DNA of 38,473 nucleotides, taken from Candidatus Acidiferrales bacterium. Its GTDB lineage: Bacteria; Acidobacteriota; Terriglobia; Acidiferrales; DATBWB01. The position numbers and the translations under genes are program-made. The DNA lies in the NCBI GenBank assembly GCA_036514995.1, contig DATBWB010000067.1:1-38473 (forward strand). Reading direction: 5' to 3'. Positions 1 to 8,141 of this stretch are shown piece after piece (positions within the stretch are counted from its first letter, which is position 1; the number at the start of each line of letters is the position of its first letter). The notes beneath the pieces were generated by a model that was not told where the DNA came from, made no database searches, and saw only the letters and a program-made list of their open reading frames with translations.

Positions 1-76
1 TGATGGGGCAATCGGTCTTCGGGCCGTCTTTACTCAGCCCGCCGGTAGAACAGAGTGCCAAGGAGAGGGATTGCTC

Positions 77-283
77 ATGTTTGGATATCGAATCAAGCTG
101 GATGACGAGTTGCTGGAGAAAATAAAGAAATGCGCGGCCAAGGCGGGCTACTCCTCCACCGATGAGTTTGTAGTCCACGTTCTCGAAAACGAGGTGGCGC
201 GCCGGTTGGGGCCGGGCGAGGAACCCCGCGATCCGGAAGAGGAAGTGAGGAAGCGATTACAGGGGCTCGGCTACATCGAATGA
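77..283 (+). CDS. small ribbon-helix-helix-like protein, function unknown
   Basis: A 68-residue charged protein. It begins with a short beta-like segment (FGYRIKLDDELLEKI), followed by a helix, a turn at AGYSSTDEF and a second helix (VVHVLENEVARRL). This is the size and layout of CopG/Arc ribbon-helix-helix DNA-binding proteins, but I cannot confirm the family. The ATG at 77 is preferred over the TTG at 71 because AAGGAGAGG at 60-68 is at normal distance from it and too close to the TTG. The tail ends RLQGLGYIE, and a very similar ending closes the CysC protein at 4139. It lies 63 bases upstream of the membrane protein gene and may be its first cistron. It could be a regulator or a small partner of the envelope proteins that follow. 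Confidence 0.7.
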   Translation: MFGYRIKLDDELLEKIKKCAAKAGYSSTDEFVVHVLENEVARRLGPGEEPRDPEEEVRKRLQGLGYIE

Positions 284-346
284 CCGCAGCCCCTCTTGGT
301 CTCGACGCGCCCGCCGCGGCGGGTGGCGGCATCCGGCTCGCGGGGG

Positions 347-1165
347 ATGGGGGTTTTCCTGGCGCTCGTGAACAGCTTGTTGGATCTTCTCTTCTGGCCC
401 CTTCGCGCCGCCGACCCTATCTACGGGCTGGCAGGGATCTCGTTCGTGACCGGCATGGCCATGGTGATTGTGTTTCGCTTCACGTCGAATCAGAAAGCGA
501 TTCGGCGGAGCAAAGATCGGATCCAGGCGCATCTCCTGGAAGTGCGGCTCTTTCAGGACCAGTTGGGAGTGGTCGCGCGAGCCTACGTTGCCATCCTGCG
601 TTGGACCTTTGCCTACCTGAGGCATTCTCTCAAGTCTCTGGCCATCATCCTTCTGCCGACGGTCTTCCTATTGGCTCAACTGGATCTGCGTCTCAGTCGC
701 GTGCCACTGAAGCCTCACGATTCTTTTCTGCTCAAGGCCAAGTTCACCCAAACGATGGCGCCGGACCGGATTTCATTGCGCTTGCCCAAAGGCTTGGCGC
801 TGTCGGCTCCGGCCTTGCATATCCCGGCAGAAAGGGAAGTCGATTGGAGAATCCGGGCGGAAAAATACGGCGCTTTCGCCCCGGCCGTGCTTGTAGCAGG
901 CCAGGAGTTTACAAAAGAGGTCGTTGTGTCGGACGACGTCACCCGCTTGCCCGCGGAGCGCGTGCGCGCCGGTATCCTGAAGTGGTTCGTGCATCCGGGC
1001 GAGAAACCCTTGCCGAGAGACGGACCGCTCGAAGCGCTCGAAGTCAAATACCAACCCCGCCGCATGGAAATCGGTCCTTTCCGGACACATTGGCTGGTTC
1101 CGTTCCTTGTTTTCTCGCTCCTCTCGGGGTTCCTTGTGAAAACCGTGCTGGGGATTGAGATGTGA
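347..1165 (+). CDS. membrane protein, Oxa1/EMC3 (DUF106)-like topology
   Basis: A 272-residue membrane protein. Hydrophobic segments lie at about residues 24-45, 97-113 and 248-268. Between the first two is a basic, helical hairpin (SNQKAIRRSKDRIQAHLLEV), the arrangement seen in the Oxa1/YidC/EMC3 superfamily. A soluble beta-rich stretch (about 118-240) separates the last two helices. The ATG at 347 is chosen because it opens just before the first hydrophobic region; upstream TTG 296 and GTG 323 would add a short Arg/Ala-rich leader. The stop TGA overlaps the ATG of the next gene by one base (TGATG), so the two are translationally coupled. Assignment to the superfamily is inference from topology; a role in folding or presenting the coupled hydrolase is speculative. 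Confidence 0.75.
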   Translation: MGVFLALVNSLLDLLFWPLRAADPIYGLAGISFVTGMAMVIVFRFTSNQKAIRRSKDRIQAHLLEVRLFQDQLGVVARAYVAILRWTFAYLRHSLKSLAIILLPTVFLLAQLDLRLSRVPLKPHDSFLLKAKFTQTMAPDRISLRLPKGLALSAPALHIPAEREVDWRIRAEKYGAFAPAVLVAGQEFTKEVVVSDDVTRLPAERVRAGILKWFVHPGEKPLPRDGPLEALEVKYQPRRMEIGPFRTHWLVPFLVFSLLSGFLVKTVLGIEM

Positions 1166-3318
1166 TGGCCGAACCGACATCGAAGAGAAGAATGGGCCGA
1201 CCGGCGGGCGGTGCCTTCCTGGTCGTCAGCGCCCTGGCGGTTCTCCTGCTGGCGCCTGCCGCGTTGCTGGCCTACGCGGGACCCGGTGCCGGATTTGCGT
1301 TCCTGTCTTCGTTCTTGGCTCTGTTCCTGGCCTTTTTCTATTCCCTGCTCGCCGTGGTCACATGGCCGTTCCGCTTCCTCTACCGCCTGCTCCGCCGCCG
1401 GAAGGCCTATCGCAAAGCCCGGGTCAAGCGCGTCGTGATTGTCGGCCTGGATGGCATGGACCCGGAGCTGGCGGCAAAATTCATGCAAGAAGGCAAATTG
1501 CCGAATCTCGCCAAGCTGCGTGAGAGGGGAACTTTCCGGCCTCTGGCAACCACGTGTCCACCCATTTCTCCGGTCGCCTGGTCGTCGTTCCTGACCGGGG
1601 TCAATCCGGGCAAGCACAATATCTACGACTTTCTGGCCCGCGACTCCGGCACCTACCTTCCTTACCTCTCTTCGGCTCAGGTTCGGAATCCGAAGAGAAG
1701 CCTGAAAATCGGGAAGTACACGCTGCCGCTCGCCAAGCCGCAGATCAAGCGGCTGCGCAAGGGCATACCCTTCTGGCACTTTTTGGGAGAAGCGGGCATC
1801 TTTTGTTCGGTGATCCGCGTCCCCATCACCTTTCCGCCCGAGAAGTTTCCTGGAGTTTTGCTTTCCGGCATGTGCGTGCCCGACCTGCAAGGCAGCCAGG
1901 GAACTTTTTCTTTTTACTCTTCGCGCGATTTCGGGCCGGAGAGCCACCAGGGCGGGATGCAGATTCCGCTCGAGAAAGTCGGCCGTTCTTTTGTTTCTTA
2001 CATTCCGGGACCCGAGAATCCTCTGCTGAGCGGTAGCAAAGCCGGGTTGCGCGTGCCTTTCTCCGTGCAGCCTGATCCCGCAGGCCAGCAGGCTCAAATC
2101 GAAGTGGACGGCCAGCGTCTCCATTTGCGCAAGGGCGAGTACTCGGAGTGGGTCGAGGTGAAATTCAAGGCAGGCCTGGGGATCGGGGTGCACGGCATCT
2201 GCCACTTCTACCTCAAGGAGGTATCACCCCATCTCGAACTCTACGTCAGCCCGGTTAATATCGATCCTAGTAAGCCTGCTCTCCCCATCTCTCATCCGTT
2301 CAGCTATTCGATCTACTTGTCCAAGCTGCTGGGGCCCTATGCGACCCTGGGCCTCGCCGAGGACACCTGGGCGCTCAACGAAGGCGTTCTCGACGAGGGG
2401 GCTTTTCTGGAGCAGTGCTACCTCATCCACGCCGAGCGCGAGCGGATGTTTTTTGACGCCCTGGAAAAGACCTCGCGCGGCGTCTGCGTCTGCGTGTTCG
2501 ATATTACCGACCGCATCCAACACATGTTTTGGCGTTATCTTAATCCAAGCCATCCCGCCGCCAAGGCCAAGACGAATGGCGACCGCTACGCCGGCGTCAT
2601 CGAAGACCTGTATAAGCGCATGGACGAGATGGTCGGCCGGGTTCTCCGCCAGATCGGCGACGGTCTCCTGCTGGTGATCTCTGACCACGGCTTCAAATCC
2701 TTCGAACGCGGCGTAAACCTCAATACCTGGCTCTGCCGCAATGGCTACCTTGCCTTGAGAGAAGGGGCTCGCGGAAGCGGCGAGTGGTTCAAGAATGTAG
2801 ATTGGGAGCGGACACGGGCCTACGCCCTCGGACTCAATGGCCTTTATGTCAACCGGAAGGGCCGGGAGCGCTTTGGAACCGTTCCACCCGGCACCGAGAC
2901 CGAGGATTTGAAAAAAGAGCTTAGGGAGAAGCTGCAAGGCCTGACGGATCCCCAGACCGGCCGCCTGGCCATCCGGGCGGTTTTTGACAGCCGGATCGTT
3001 TTTGCCGGGCCGTATCGGGAGAATGCGCCCGATCTCATCGTGGGATACAACGAAGACTACCGCGCCGCCTGGGATTCGGTGACGGGCAAGGTCACCGAAG
3101 CCGTATTTGAAGACAATCGCAAAGCCTGGAGCGGCGACCATTGCATCGATCCCCGCTTGGTCCCTGGAGTCCTGTTCTGCAACCAGAAGGTTGCCTGCGA
3201 TCGGCCGGCGATTGTTGACGTGGCACCCACTGTGCTGGATCTCTTCGGGGTTAAATTGCCGTCACACCTGGACGGTAAACCGTGGGCGTTTGGCCTCTCC
3301 TCTCCCCACGAGGGTTGA
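1165..3318 (+). CDS. membrane-anchored type I phosphodiesterase/nucleotide pyrophosphatase-like hydrolase (alkaline phosphatase superfamily)
   Basis: A 717-residue protein with two hydrophobic segments near residues 12-70, then a catalytic domain starting at VVIVGLDGMDPELA (first metal ligand Asp). The nucleophile region reads PPISPVAWSSFLTG followed by NPGKHNIYDF, so the nucleophile is probably the Ser of ISPVAW. It is not the Cys/Ser formylglycine motif of true sulfatases. Further metal-site motifs are DITDRIQHMFW, VISDHGFKSF and GDHCIDPR, and the domain closes with VDVAPTVLDLFGV. Family members cleave phosphomonoesters or phosphodiesters with two metal ions. ATG 1165 overlaps the preceding stop by one base; a GTG directly before it is less likely. 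The substrate is unknown, and the catalytic domain could face either side of the membrane. Confidence 0.85.
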   Translation: MAEPTSKRRMGRPAGGAFLVVSALAVLLLAPAALLAYAGPGAGFAFLSSFLALFLAFFYSLLAVVTWPFRFLYRLLRRRKAYRKARVKRVVIVGLDGMDPELAAKFMQEGKLPNLAKLRERGTFRPLATTCPPISPVAWSSFLTGVNPGKHNIYDFLARDSGTYLPYLSSAQVRNPKRSLKIGKYTLPLAKPQIKRLRKGIPFWHFLGEAGIFCSVIRVPITFPPEKFPGVLLSGMCVPDLQGSQGTFSFYSSRDFGPESHQGGMQIPLEKVGRSFVSYIPGPENPLLSGSKAGLRVPFSVQPDPAGQQAQIEVDGQRLHLRKGEYSEWVEVKFKAGLGIGVHGICHFYLKEVSPHLELYVSPVNIDPSKPALPISHPFSYSIYLSKLLGPYATLGLAEDTWALNEGVLDEGAFLEQCYLIHAERERMFFDALEKTSRGVCVCVFDITDRIQHMFWRYLNPSHPAAKAKTNGDRYAGVIEDLYKRMDEMVGRVLRQIGDGLLLVISDHGFKSFERGVNLNTWLCRNGYLALREGARGSGEWFKNVDWERTRAYALGLNGLYVNRKGRERFGTVPPGTETEDLKKELREKLQGLTDPQTGRLAIRAVFDSRIVFAGPYRENAPDLIVGYNEDYRAAWDSVTGKVTEAVFEDNRKAWSGDHCIDPRLVPGVLFCNQKVACDRPAIVDVAPTVLDLFGVKLPSHLDGKPWAFGLSSPHEG

Positions 3319-3319
3319 A

Positions 3320-3342
3320 GTCGCTGGCGGACCGGCTGCGAC
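3320..3342. terminator. weak hairpin between convergent genes
   Basis: GTCGC at 3320-3324 can pair with GCGAC at 3338-3342 in the 27-base gap between two convergent stop codons. The stem is short and the loop long, and only AAA follows it. It is a possible bidirectional terminator with little support beyond position. Confidence 0.25.
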
Positions 3343-3345
3343 AAA

Positions 3346-4131
3346 TCAGACGGACATGAAGTGGACGCCCATGGCCATCAACGCTGCGGCCATGATGCCT
3401 TCGGGGATCTGCCGAGGGAGCCGGGTGTGGAGGTGACTGGAGAGCCAGACGGCTGGGATTGAACCGCCCAACAAGGCGACGGCGGCATTCCAGTCCACGT
3501 TCCCCAAGCCCGCATGCGAGATCGCTCCGACTCCTGAGAGGATTGTTCCCACGAAGATACTTGTGCCCACCAACCGACCGGAATCGAGGCGATAAAACAG
3601 AACCATCGCCGGGATCAACGCTGTTCCGCTGCCAATGGAAGTCACCGCGACGCTCGCCCCGACGCTGAAGCCGATCAGGACGATCAACAACCGGCGCTGC
3701 CGGGACGAGAACGGTAGCGACCGATCTACCGTCGCCGGGCGCAACGCCACCGGCAGCAGCCGCAGGATCATGATGAGCGCCACTGCGATCAGCACCAGCC
3801 CGATAGCGCGCAACAGGAAGACGTTCATCAACTCCGGCCTGCGCAATTGTAAATGCCGGATGACAAACACGCCGAACAGCACACCCGGCAGCCCCCCTAT
3901 GCTCAGGTCCCGCACAATCTGCATCTCTAAAAAACCGCGGCGGTGGAAATTCCAACTGGCGTAGAGCTTCGTCGCAAGGGAAAAGACAAGGCTGGTGCCT
4001 ACGGCAGTAGCGGGAGACATGCCCGCCACGAGGATTAAAAGCGGGGTCAGCAGCGTTCCGCTGCCCATCCCGGTCAGGCCGATCAGAAGCCCGACCGCCA
4101 TGCCGATCGCGATCAAGAGGCTGAAGTGCAC
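3346..4131 (-). CDS. TauE/SafE family sulfite/anion exporter
   Basis: A 261-residue polytopic membrane protein with about eight hydrophobic segments and the family's duplicated half-repeat: GLLIGLTGMGSGTLLTPLL near the N-terminus and VGASVAVTSIGSGTALIPAM in the second half. TauE/SafE (DUF81) proteins are thought to export sulfite, sulfoacetate or similar anions. It starts at GTG 4131, seven bases after the cysC stop, with GAGCTC inside the end of cysC as a weak ribosome site, so it is the last gene of the sulfate-activation operon. That context favours a sulfur oxyanion as substrate, but members of this family near other genes transport unrelated compounds. Confidence 0.88.
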   Translation of the reverse strand: MHFSLLIAIGMAVGLLIGLTGMGSGTLLTPLLILVAGMSPATAVGTSLVFSLATKLYASWNFHRRGFLEMQIVRDLSIGGLPGVLFGVFVIRHLQLRRPELMNVFLLRAIGLVLIAVALIMILRLLPVALRPATVDRSLPFSSRQRRLLIVLIGFSVGASVAVTSIGSGTALIPAMVLFYRLDSGRLVGTSIFVGTILSGVGAISHAGLGNVDWNAAVALLGGSIPAVWLSSHLHTRLPRQIPEGIMAAALMAMGVHFMSV

Positions 4132-4138
4132 GTTGAGC

Positions 4139-4756
4139 TCACGGCTCGATGTATCCCAGCCGCACGAGCCGTTGGCGGCTTTTTTCCGCTTCCTCGGGAG
4201 TGTAGGCAGGTTCGGAGGCCGGCTCGACCAAGCCCATCTGTTCCAGCTTGGCGACGATGCGGGCGGCGGAAGTGGCTGGCGTCTCTCTTTCGGTATCGAT
4301 CACCAGCTCCGCATGAAGCGGCGGCTGGTAAGGATCGCTGACGCCGGTGAAGTTCTTGATTTCACCGGCCAGTGCCTTTCGGTACATCCCTTTGGTGTCG
4401 CGCTGGATGCAGGTGTCGAGGGAGGCTTTCACATAGACCTCGACGAAATGCTCGATCGAGGCGCGGACTTCGTCGCGCACGGCCCGGTAGGGCGAAATGG
4501 CAGCGGCGATCGCCACCACGCCGTGACGGCACAGCAACTTGCAAACGAAACCGATCCGACGGATGTTTTCGTCGCGGTCTTCCTTGCTGAAGCCCAAGCC
4601 TTTGGTCAGGTGCGTGCGCACCACGTCGCCGTCCAGGATTTCCACCCCGCGGCCGCGCCGCCCGAGCTCCTGCGCCACGAGCTGGGCCAATGTGGACTTG
4701 CCCGAGCACGGCAGGCCGGTGAACCACAGAGTGAATCCTTTTTCGGCCTTGTTCAT
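4139..4756 (-). CDS. cysC: adenylylsulfate kinase
   Basis: Phosphorylates APS to PAPS with ATP in the cytoplasm. It has a Walker A loop (GLPCSGKST, residues 14-22), the LDGDVVR motif, the [12 protein letters not shown] helix, [14 protein letters not shown], and the lid region [18 protein letters not shown] followed by SDPYQPP. All are characteristic of APS kinases. The ATG at 4756 is adopted; an upstream GTG at 4780 would add eight residues, and neither has a strong ribosome site. After the normal end of the family (about residue 177) there is an extension of nearly 30 residues rich in Glu, Ala and Pro that finishes [10 protein letters not shown], resembling the end of the small protein at 77. 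It follows sat by a short gap and is part of the same operon. Confidence 0.93.
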   Translation of the reverse strand: MNKAEKGFTLWFTGLPCSGKSTLAQLVAQELGRRGRGVEILDGDVVRTHLTKGLGFSKEDRDENIRRIGFVCKLLCRHGVVAIAAAISPYRAVRDEVRASIEHFVEVYVKASLDTCIQRDTKGMYRKALAGEIKNFTGVSDPYQPPLHAELVIDTERETPATSAARIVAKLEQMGLVEPASEPAYTPEEAEKSRQRLVRLGYIEP

Positions 4757-4798
4757 GGCGTCTGTCGTTCTGTCCTCCACCGGGAGTCTCGCCGCCTG

Positions 4799-5956
4799 TT
4801 ACTTGTTCCGGTAGGCTTCGCGCAAAATCTCGGCCACTTCCGGCCGGGTGAATTCGAGCGGCAGCGTCTGCCCGTTGCGCAGAAGCTCCCGCACCTTCGT
4901 GCCGCTCAGGATGAGCCGGTCCTCGGGACCGTGTGTGCAGGTCTTCTCGGACGCCATCTGGCCACACTTGCGGCAGTAGAACGTGGCGTCGAAAAAGACC
5001 GGGCTGATACCGAGCTCCTCCGGCTCGAACTCGAAGAACTTCTTCTGAGCGTCGTACGGGCCGTAGAAATCGCCCACGCCGGCGTGGTCCCGCCCCACAA
5101 TGAAGTGGGTGCAACCGTAGTTCTTCCGCGCGATGGCGTGGAAGATGGCCTCGCGCGGGCCCGCGTAGCGCATGGCCGCGGGATAGAGGCTGAGCACCGT
5201 GCGGCTGGCCGGCAGGGACGTTTGCATCAGGGTGAGGTAGCACTTCAACCGCACTGCGGCGGGCACATCCTCGTCGCGCGTCTCGCCCATCAGGGGGTGC
5301 AGCAGCAATCCGTCCACCGTTTCCAGCGCGCACCTCAGAATGTATTCATGGGCGCGGTGCACCGGGTTGCGCGTTTGGAACGCCACAATCGTCCGCCAAC
5401 CGCGGTGCTCGAACAGGAACCGCGTCTCCCTCGGGTCGAGCAGGTAATTGGCGAACGGGCCGCGATCCGGCCGGCGCAGCAGGCTGACGGGACCGGCCAG
5501 GCAGTGCTCGCCGGCGCTCCGGAGATAACGCACCCCCGGGTGCGCGTCGCTGGTCGTCAACAAGACACTTCGCGCTTCCTGCTCCTGGTCGAAACAAAAT
5601 ACGTCCTGCAAGTGGAGCACCGCGACGATCTGGCCCCGGTCATCGGTCAACGCGGCATCTTCGGTCCGGGCCACGCGCTTCGCCTGCTCTTCGGTAACCG
5701 CCAGGGTCACTGGGATGGTCCATACCAACCCATTCGCCAGGCGCTGTTCGGCCAGCACGCTCTGGTAGTCGCGCTTGCCCATGAAGCCTTCGAGCGGTGA
5801 AAAGGCACCGATGGCAATGAGCTCCACGTCCGAGAGCTGGCGGGAGTTCAGCTCGACTTTGGGAAGTTTTTCGGCGCGCTCAAGCCACTCCTCTCGCGCC
5901 GTGCCTTCCAGCACTCGGTTGGTGAGCCTGCCGCCGTGAGGCCGATTCGGAAACAT
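4799..5956 (-). CDS. sat: sulfate adenylyltransferase (ATP sulfurylase, homo-oligomeric type)
   Basis: Activates sulfate with ATP to give APS and pyrophosphate. The 385-residue protein opens with the family PHGG motif, carries the nucleotide-binding QTRNPVHRAHEY segment (near residue 195) and the VGRDHAGVGDFYGPY motif (near 285). It also has a Cys4/His zinc-binding patch, CRKCGQ...KTCTH (about 323-337), found in many bacterial single-chain ATP sulfurylases. The ATG at 5956 has AAGGA six bases upstream. It is followed by cysC and the exporter and preceded by the HAD phosphatase gene. Sat plus CysC makes PAPS. No PAPS reductase, CysD/CysN or sulfotransferase appears in the window, so the fate of PAPS is not shown here. 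Confidence 0.95.
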   Translation of the reverse strand: MFPNRPHGGRLTNRVLEGTAREEWLERAEKLPKVELNSRQLSDVELIAIGAFSPLEGFMGKRDYQSVLAEQRLANGLVWTIPVTLAVTEEQAKRVARTEDAALTDDRGQIVAVLHLQDVFCFDQEQEARSVLLTTSDAHPGVRYLRSAGEHCLAGPVSLLRRPDRGPFANYLLDPRETRFLFEHRGWRTIVAFQTRNPVHRAHEYILRCALETVDGLLLHPLMGETRDEDVPAAVRLKCYLTLMQTSLPASRTVLSLYPAAMRYAGPREAIFHAIARKNYGCTHFIVGRDHAGVGDFYGPYDAQKKFFEFEPEELGISPVFFDATFYCRKCGQMASEKTCTHGPEDRLILSGTKVRELLRNGQTLPLEFTRPEVAEILREAYRNK

Positions 5957-6031
5957 CGGTTCCTTATGCTGCCAGGAGTCGCCTTCCCAACAGACGGACC
6001 CGGGAAGGGGCTGGTGCCCCGTCTTCCCTCG

Positions 6032-6388
6032 CTATGCGCGCCCGCTCCAGGTGCGAAAGTTGCGGATGAGTCCGAGATCCTGCCTGCCATCGCCCGAATA
6101 CCGGACCGCCCGGTCATCCCAGTACACGTCGGCAACCGGCTTCACGCCCTGCGTCTGATAGTCGGAGTTGCGATTGATTTCGTCGTAGGGAATTCCCCGC
6201 TCGGCTAGGTAGTGGGCAATCTCGTGTTCCCCTCGGGTAGTGTGGATCACGATCTTCCAGCCCTCGGCTCGGAGAGCGCGCAGAGCTTCCACCACGTCCG
6301 CGCGCGGCGGCCCAAGGACGCTTGGGCCTTGCCAGCCGTCATAGTCGGCAATCACGCCGTCAAAGTCCACGGCAATCGTGCGGCGCAA
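6032..6388 (-). CDS. small HAD-superfamily phosphatase/hydrolase
   Basis: A 118-residue protein with HAD motif I (TIAVDFDGVIADY, nucleophile Asp followed by the Asp two residues later), motif II (IVIHTTRG) and a C-terminal motif with paired acids (VYWDDRAVRY). It has only a minimal cap, so it probably acts on small phosphoesters or nucleotides in the cytoplasm. The start is the TTG at 6388, supported by GGAGG seven bases upstream and by lack of an in-frame ATG before motif I. It leads the sat-cysC-tauE operon (75-base gap to sat). A 3'-phosphoadenosine-phosphate or APS-related substrate would suit the context, but that is inference; known PAP phosphatases belong to another fold. Confidence 0.8.
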   Translation of the reverse strand: MRRTIAVDFDGVIADYDGWQGPSVLGPPRADVVEALRALRAEGWKIVIHTTRGEHEIAHYLAERGIPYDEINRNSDYQTQGVKPVADVYWDDRAVRYSGDGRQDLGLIRNFRTWSGRA

Positions 6389-6439
6389 ATCTTTCCCTCC
6401 GGGCCTCGTCTTCGCTTATCCGCAGAAATGGAACCCCCA

Positions 6440-6467
6440 ATTCTAGCAATTTCTGACCAATTGTCGA
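6440..6467 (-). promoter_or_regulatory. sigma70-like promoter of the sulfate-activation operon
   Basis: On the minus strand TCGACA (6467-6462) and TAGAAT (6445-6440) are separated by 16 bases, each five of six matches to consensus. Transcription would begin near 6433, giving a leader of about 45 bases before the TTG start at 6388. Confidence 0.5.
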
Positions 6468-6545
6468 GACCTGTCAGAAGGCAATCGCCACACTCGAGAG
6501 AACCGGCGGCAAGGACAAAAGAGAACTGCGGCCCAGCCGCCTCCG

Positions 6546-6554
6546 TGCGATAAT
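6546..6554 (+). promoter_or_regulatory. extended -10 promoter element for the second phosphatase-superfamily gene
   Basis: TGCGATAAT matches an extended -10 (TGn followed by GATAAT). No good -35 is visible at normal distance, as is usual for extended -10 promoters. The start codon is 61 bases downstream. Confidence 0.4.
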
Positions 6555-6614
6555 GCCCCTGCACCTCCGGCAAGAATCTGGTGGATGCAACTCCCTGGGT
6601 TGAACGGGTGAACG

Positions 6615-7994
6615 ATGAAAATTTGTGTTCTCGGGCTCGATTGTGCCGCGCCGGAAATCATCTTCCACGACGAGCGCCTGGTGAACATTCGAAGGCTGAT
6701 GGACAGGGGTATTTACGGCCCCCTGGAAAGCGTGATCCCGCCCATCACGGTTCCCGCCTGGATGTGCATGGTCACCAGCCAGGATCCGGGCTCGCTCGGA
6801 GTGTATGGGTTTCGCAATCGTACCGACTACTCTTATAGCGGCCTCGGCTTTGCCACTTCCGCCTCCATCAAGGCGGAGGCCATGTGGGACTATCTGGCGC
6901 GAGATGGCAAGAAGTCCATCATTGTCGGTGTGCCGCCGAACTATCCTCCGCGCCGCGTCAACGGGATCAGCGTGGGTTGCTTTCTGACTCCCGACCCGAT
7001 CAAGGACGAGTTCACTTACCCCGCCACCTTAAAACCCAAAGTCATGGAGCTGGTAGGCGAATACCCCGTGGACGTCAAGGGCTTCCGCACCGATAACAAA
7101 GAATGGCTGAAGCAGGAGATCTTTGAGATGAGTCGGAAGCAGTGGAAGTTGGTGCGCTGGCTACTGACCGAGCAGGAGTGGGACTATTTCCAGTTCGTGG
7201 ATATCGGGCTCGACCGCATGCACCACGGCTTTTGGGATTGTTTTGACAAGGGCCATATCAACTACCAGCCGGGCAATCCCTACCAGAGTCTCATACCAGA
7301 TTACTACCTCTGGCTGGACGAGCAGATTGGCGGGGTGCTTGAACTCCTCGACAACGATACGATTGTGCTCGTGGTCTCCGATCATGGTGCGCAACGGCTG
7401 GACGGTGGCTTTGTGGTGAACGAGTGGCTCGCCCAAGAAGGCTTGCTGACGCTCGACCAATATCCGAACGAGGTCACGCCCTTCGCCAAGCTCAAAATCA
7501 ACTGGGCAAAAACAAAGGTGTGGAGCGAGGGAGGCTACTACGCGCGCGTCTTTTTCAATGTGCGGGGACGCGAGCCGCAGGGCGTCATCTCCCCTTCCGA
7601 TTACGAAGCGTTTCGGGATGAGATGAAAGCTCGGCTCGAGGCCCTCACCGACGACAAGGGCCGGCCGCTCGGCTCCCTGGTCTTCAAGCCCGAGGAGATC
7701 TACCGCCAGATCCGCAACGTGGCTCCCGACCTGATTGTCCACTTCGGCGGTCTCTACTGGCGCTCGATCGGCAGCGTTGGCTACGGCCGTTTCCACGTTC
7801 AGGAAAATGACACCGGCCCGGACGCTTGCAACCACGCCCAGTTGGGGATGTTTTTGCTCGCGGCGTCCCACTGTCCCCTGCGTGGCGAATACGAAGGTGC
7901 CCGGCTCCTCGACATCGCACCGACGCTGCTGGATTTGGCGGGCTACCAAATTCCCCACATCATGCAGGGCCGGTCGCTCCTCGCCCGCAACTAA
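6615..7994 (+). CDS. soluble alkaline-phosphatase-superfamily phosphodiesterase/phosphomutase-like hydrolase
   Basis: A 459-residue protein that begins directly with the metal-binding strand (MKICVLGLDCAAPE) and has no signal peptide or membrane segment. The nucleophile motif is PPITVPAWMCMVTSQDPGS, with Thr of ITVPAW as the likely nucleophile. Other motifs are VDIGLDRMHHGFWD and VVSDHGAQRLDGGFVVNEWL, then APDLIVHFGGLYWRS and the closing LDIAPTLLDLAGYQIP. It is therefore related to, but shorter than, the membrane-anchored enzyme at 1165 and lies on the other side of the sulfate operon. Relatives include type I phosphodiesterases and cofactor-independent phosphoglycerate mutases. No sulfatase formylglycine motif is present. 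The substrate is unknown; a cytoplasmic location is suggested by the absent signal. Confidence 0.85.
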   Translation: MKICVLGLDCAAPEIIFHDERLVNIRRLMDRGIYGPLESVIPPITVPAWMCMVTSQDPGSLGVYGFRNRTDYSYSGLGFATSASIKAEAMWDYLARDGKKSIIVGVPPNYPPRRVNGISVGCFLTPDPIKDEFTYPATLKPKVMELVGEYPVDVKGFRTDNKEWLKQEIFEMSRKQWKLVRWLLTEQEWDYFQFVDIGLDRMHHGFWDCFDKGHINYQPGNPYQSLIPDYYLWLDEQIGGVLELLDNDTIVLVVSDHGAQRLDGGFVVNEWLAQEGLLTLDQYPNEVTPFAKLKINWAKTKVWSEGGYYARVFFNVRGREPQGVISPSDYEAFRDEMKARLEALTDDKGRPLGSLVFKPEEIYRQIRNVAPDLIVHFGGLYWRSIGSVGYGRFHVQENDTGPDACNHAQLGMFLLAASHCPLRGEYEGARLLDIAPTLLDLAGYQIPHIMQGRSLLARN

Positions 7995-8047
7995 AAAGCT
8001 TTTACCGACTGCCAAGGCCAAGCAAGCCGACGGTCGGGCCACCAAAC

Positions 8048-8075
8048 TTGATTTTGCCCTGGATGGTGCTAGGAT
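8048..8075 (+). promoter_or_regulatory. possible promoter for the cytochrome/TPR gene pair
   Basis: TTGATT (8048-8053) and TAGGAT (8070-8075) are separated by 16 bases in the 147-base gap before the gene at 8142. The match is moderate and only position supports it. Confidence 0.3.
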
Positions 8076-8141
8076 GGCTCACTTTCAGGTCAAGGAAAGG
8101 AAAGGCCTGACAATTCGACCTAAGCGTGCGGGGGGGCGCGG

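Noticed and set aside
715-2205. A 496-codon minus-strand open frame opposite the membrane protein and phosphodiesterase genes
   Set aside because: It is the antisense shadow of two well-supported genes in GC-rich DNA; no domain or ribosome site.
3995-5800. A 601-codon plus-strand open frame across the sulfur operon
   Set aside because: Antisense to cysC and sat, whose catalytic motifs are unmistakable; its own translation is low-complexity His/Arg/Val-rich sequence.
1165-7994. Annotation of the two phosphodiesterase-like genes as sulfatases because of the nearby sulfate genes
   Set aside because: No C/S-x-P-x-R formylglycine motif is present; the nucleophile motifs (ISPVAW, ITVPAW) fit phospho-ester hydrolases.
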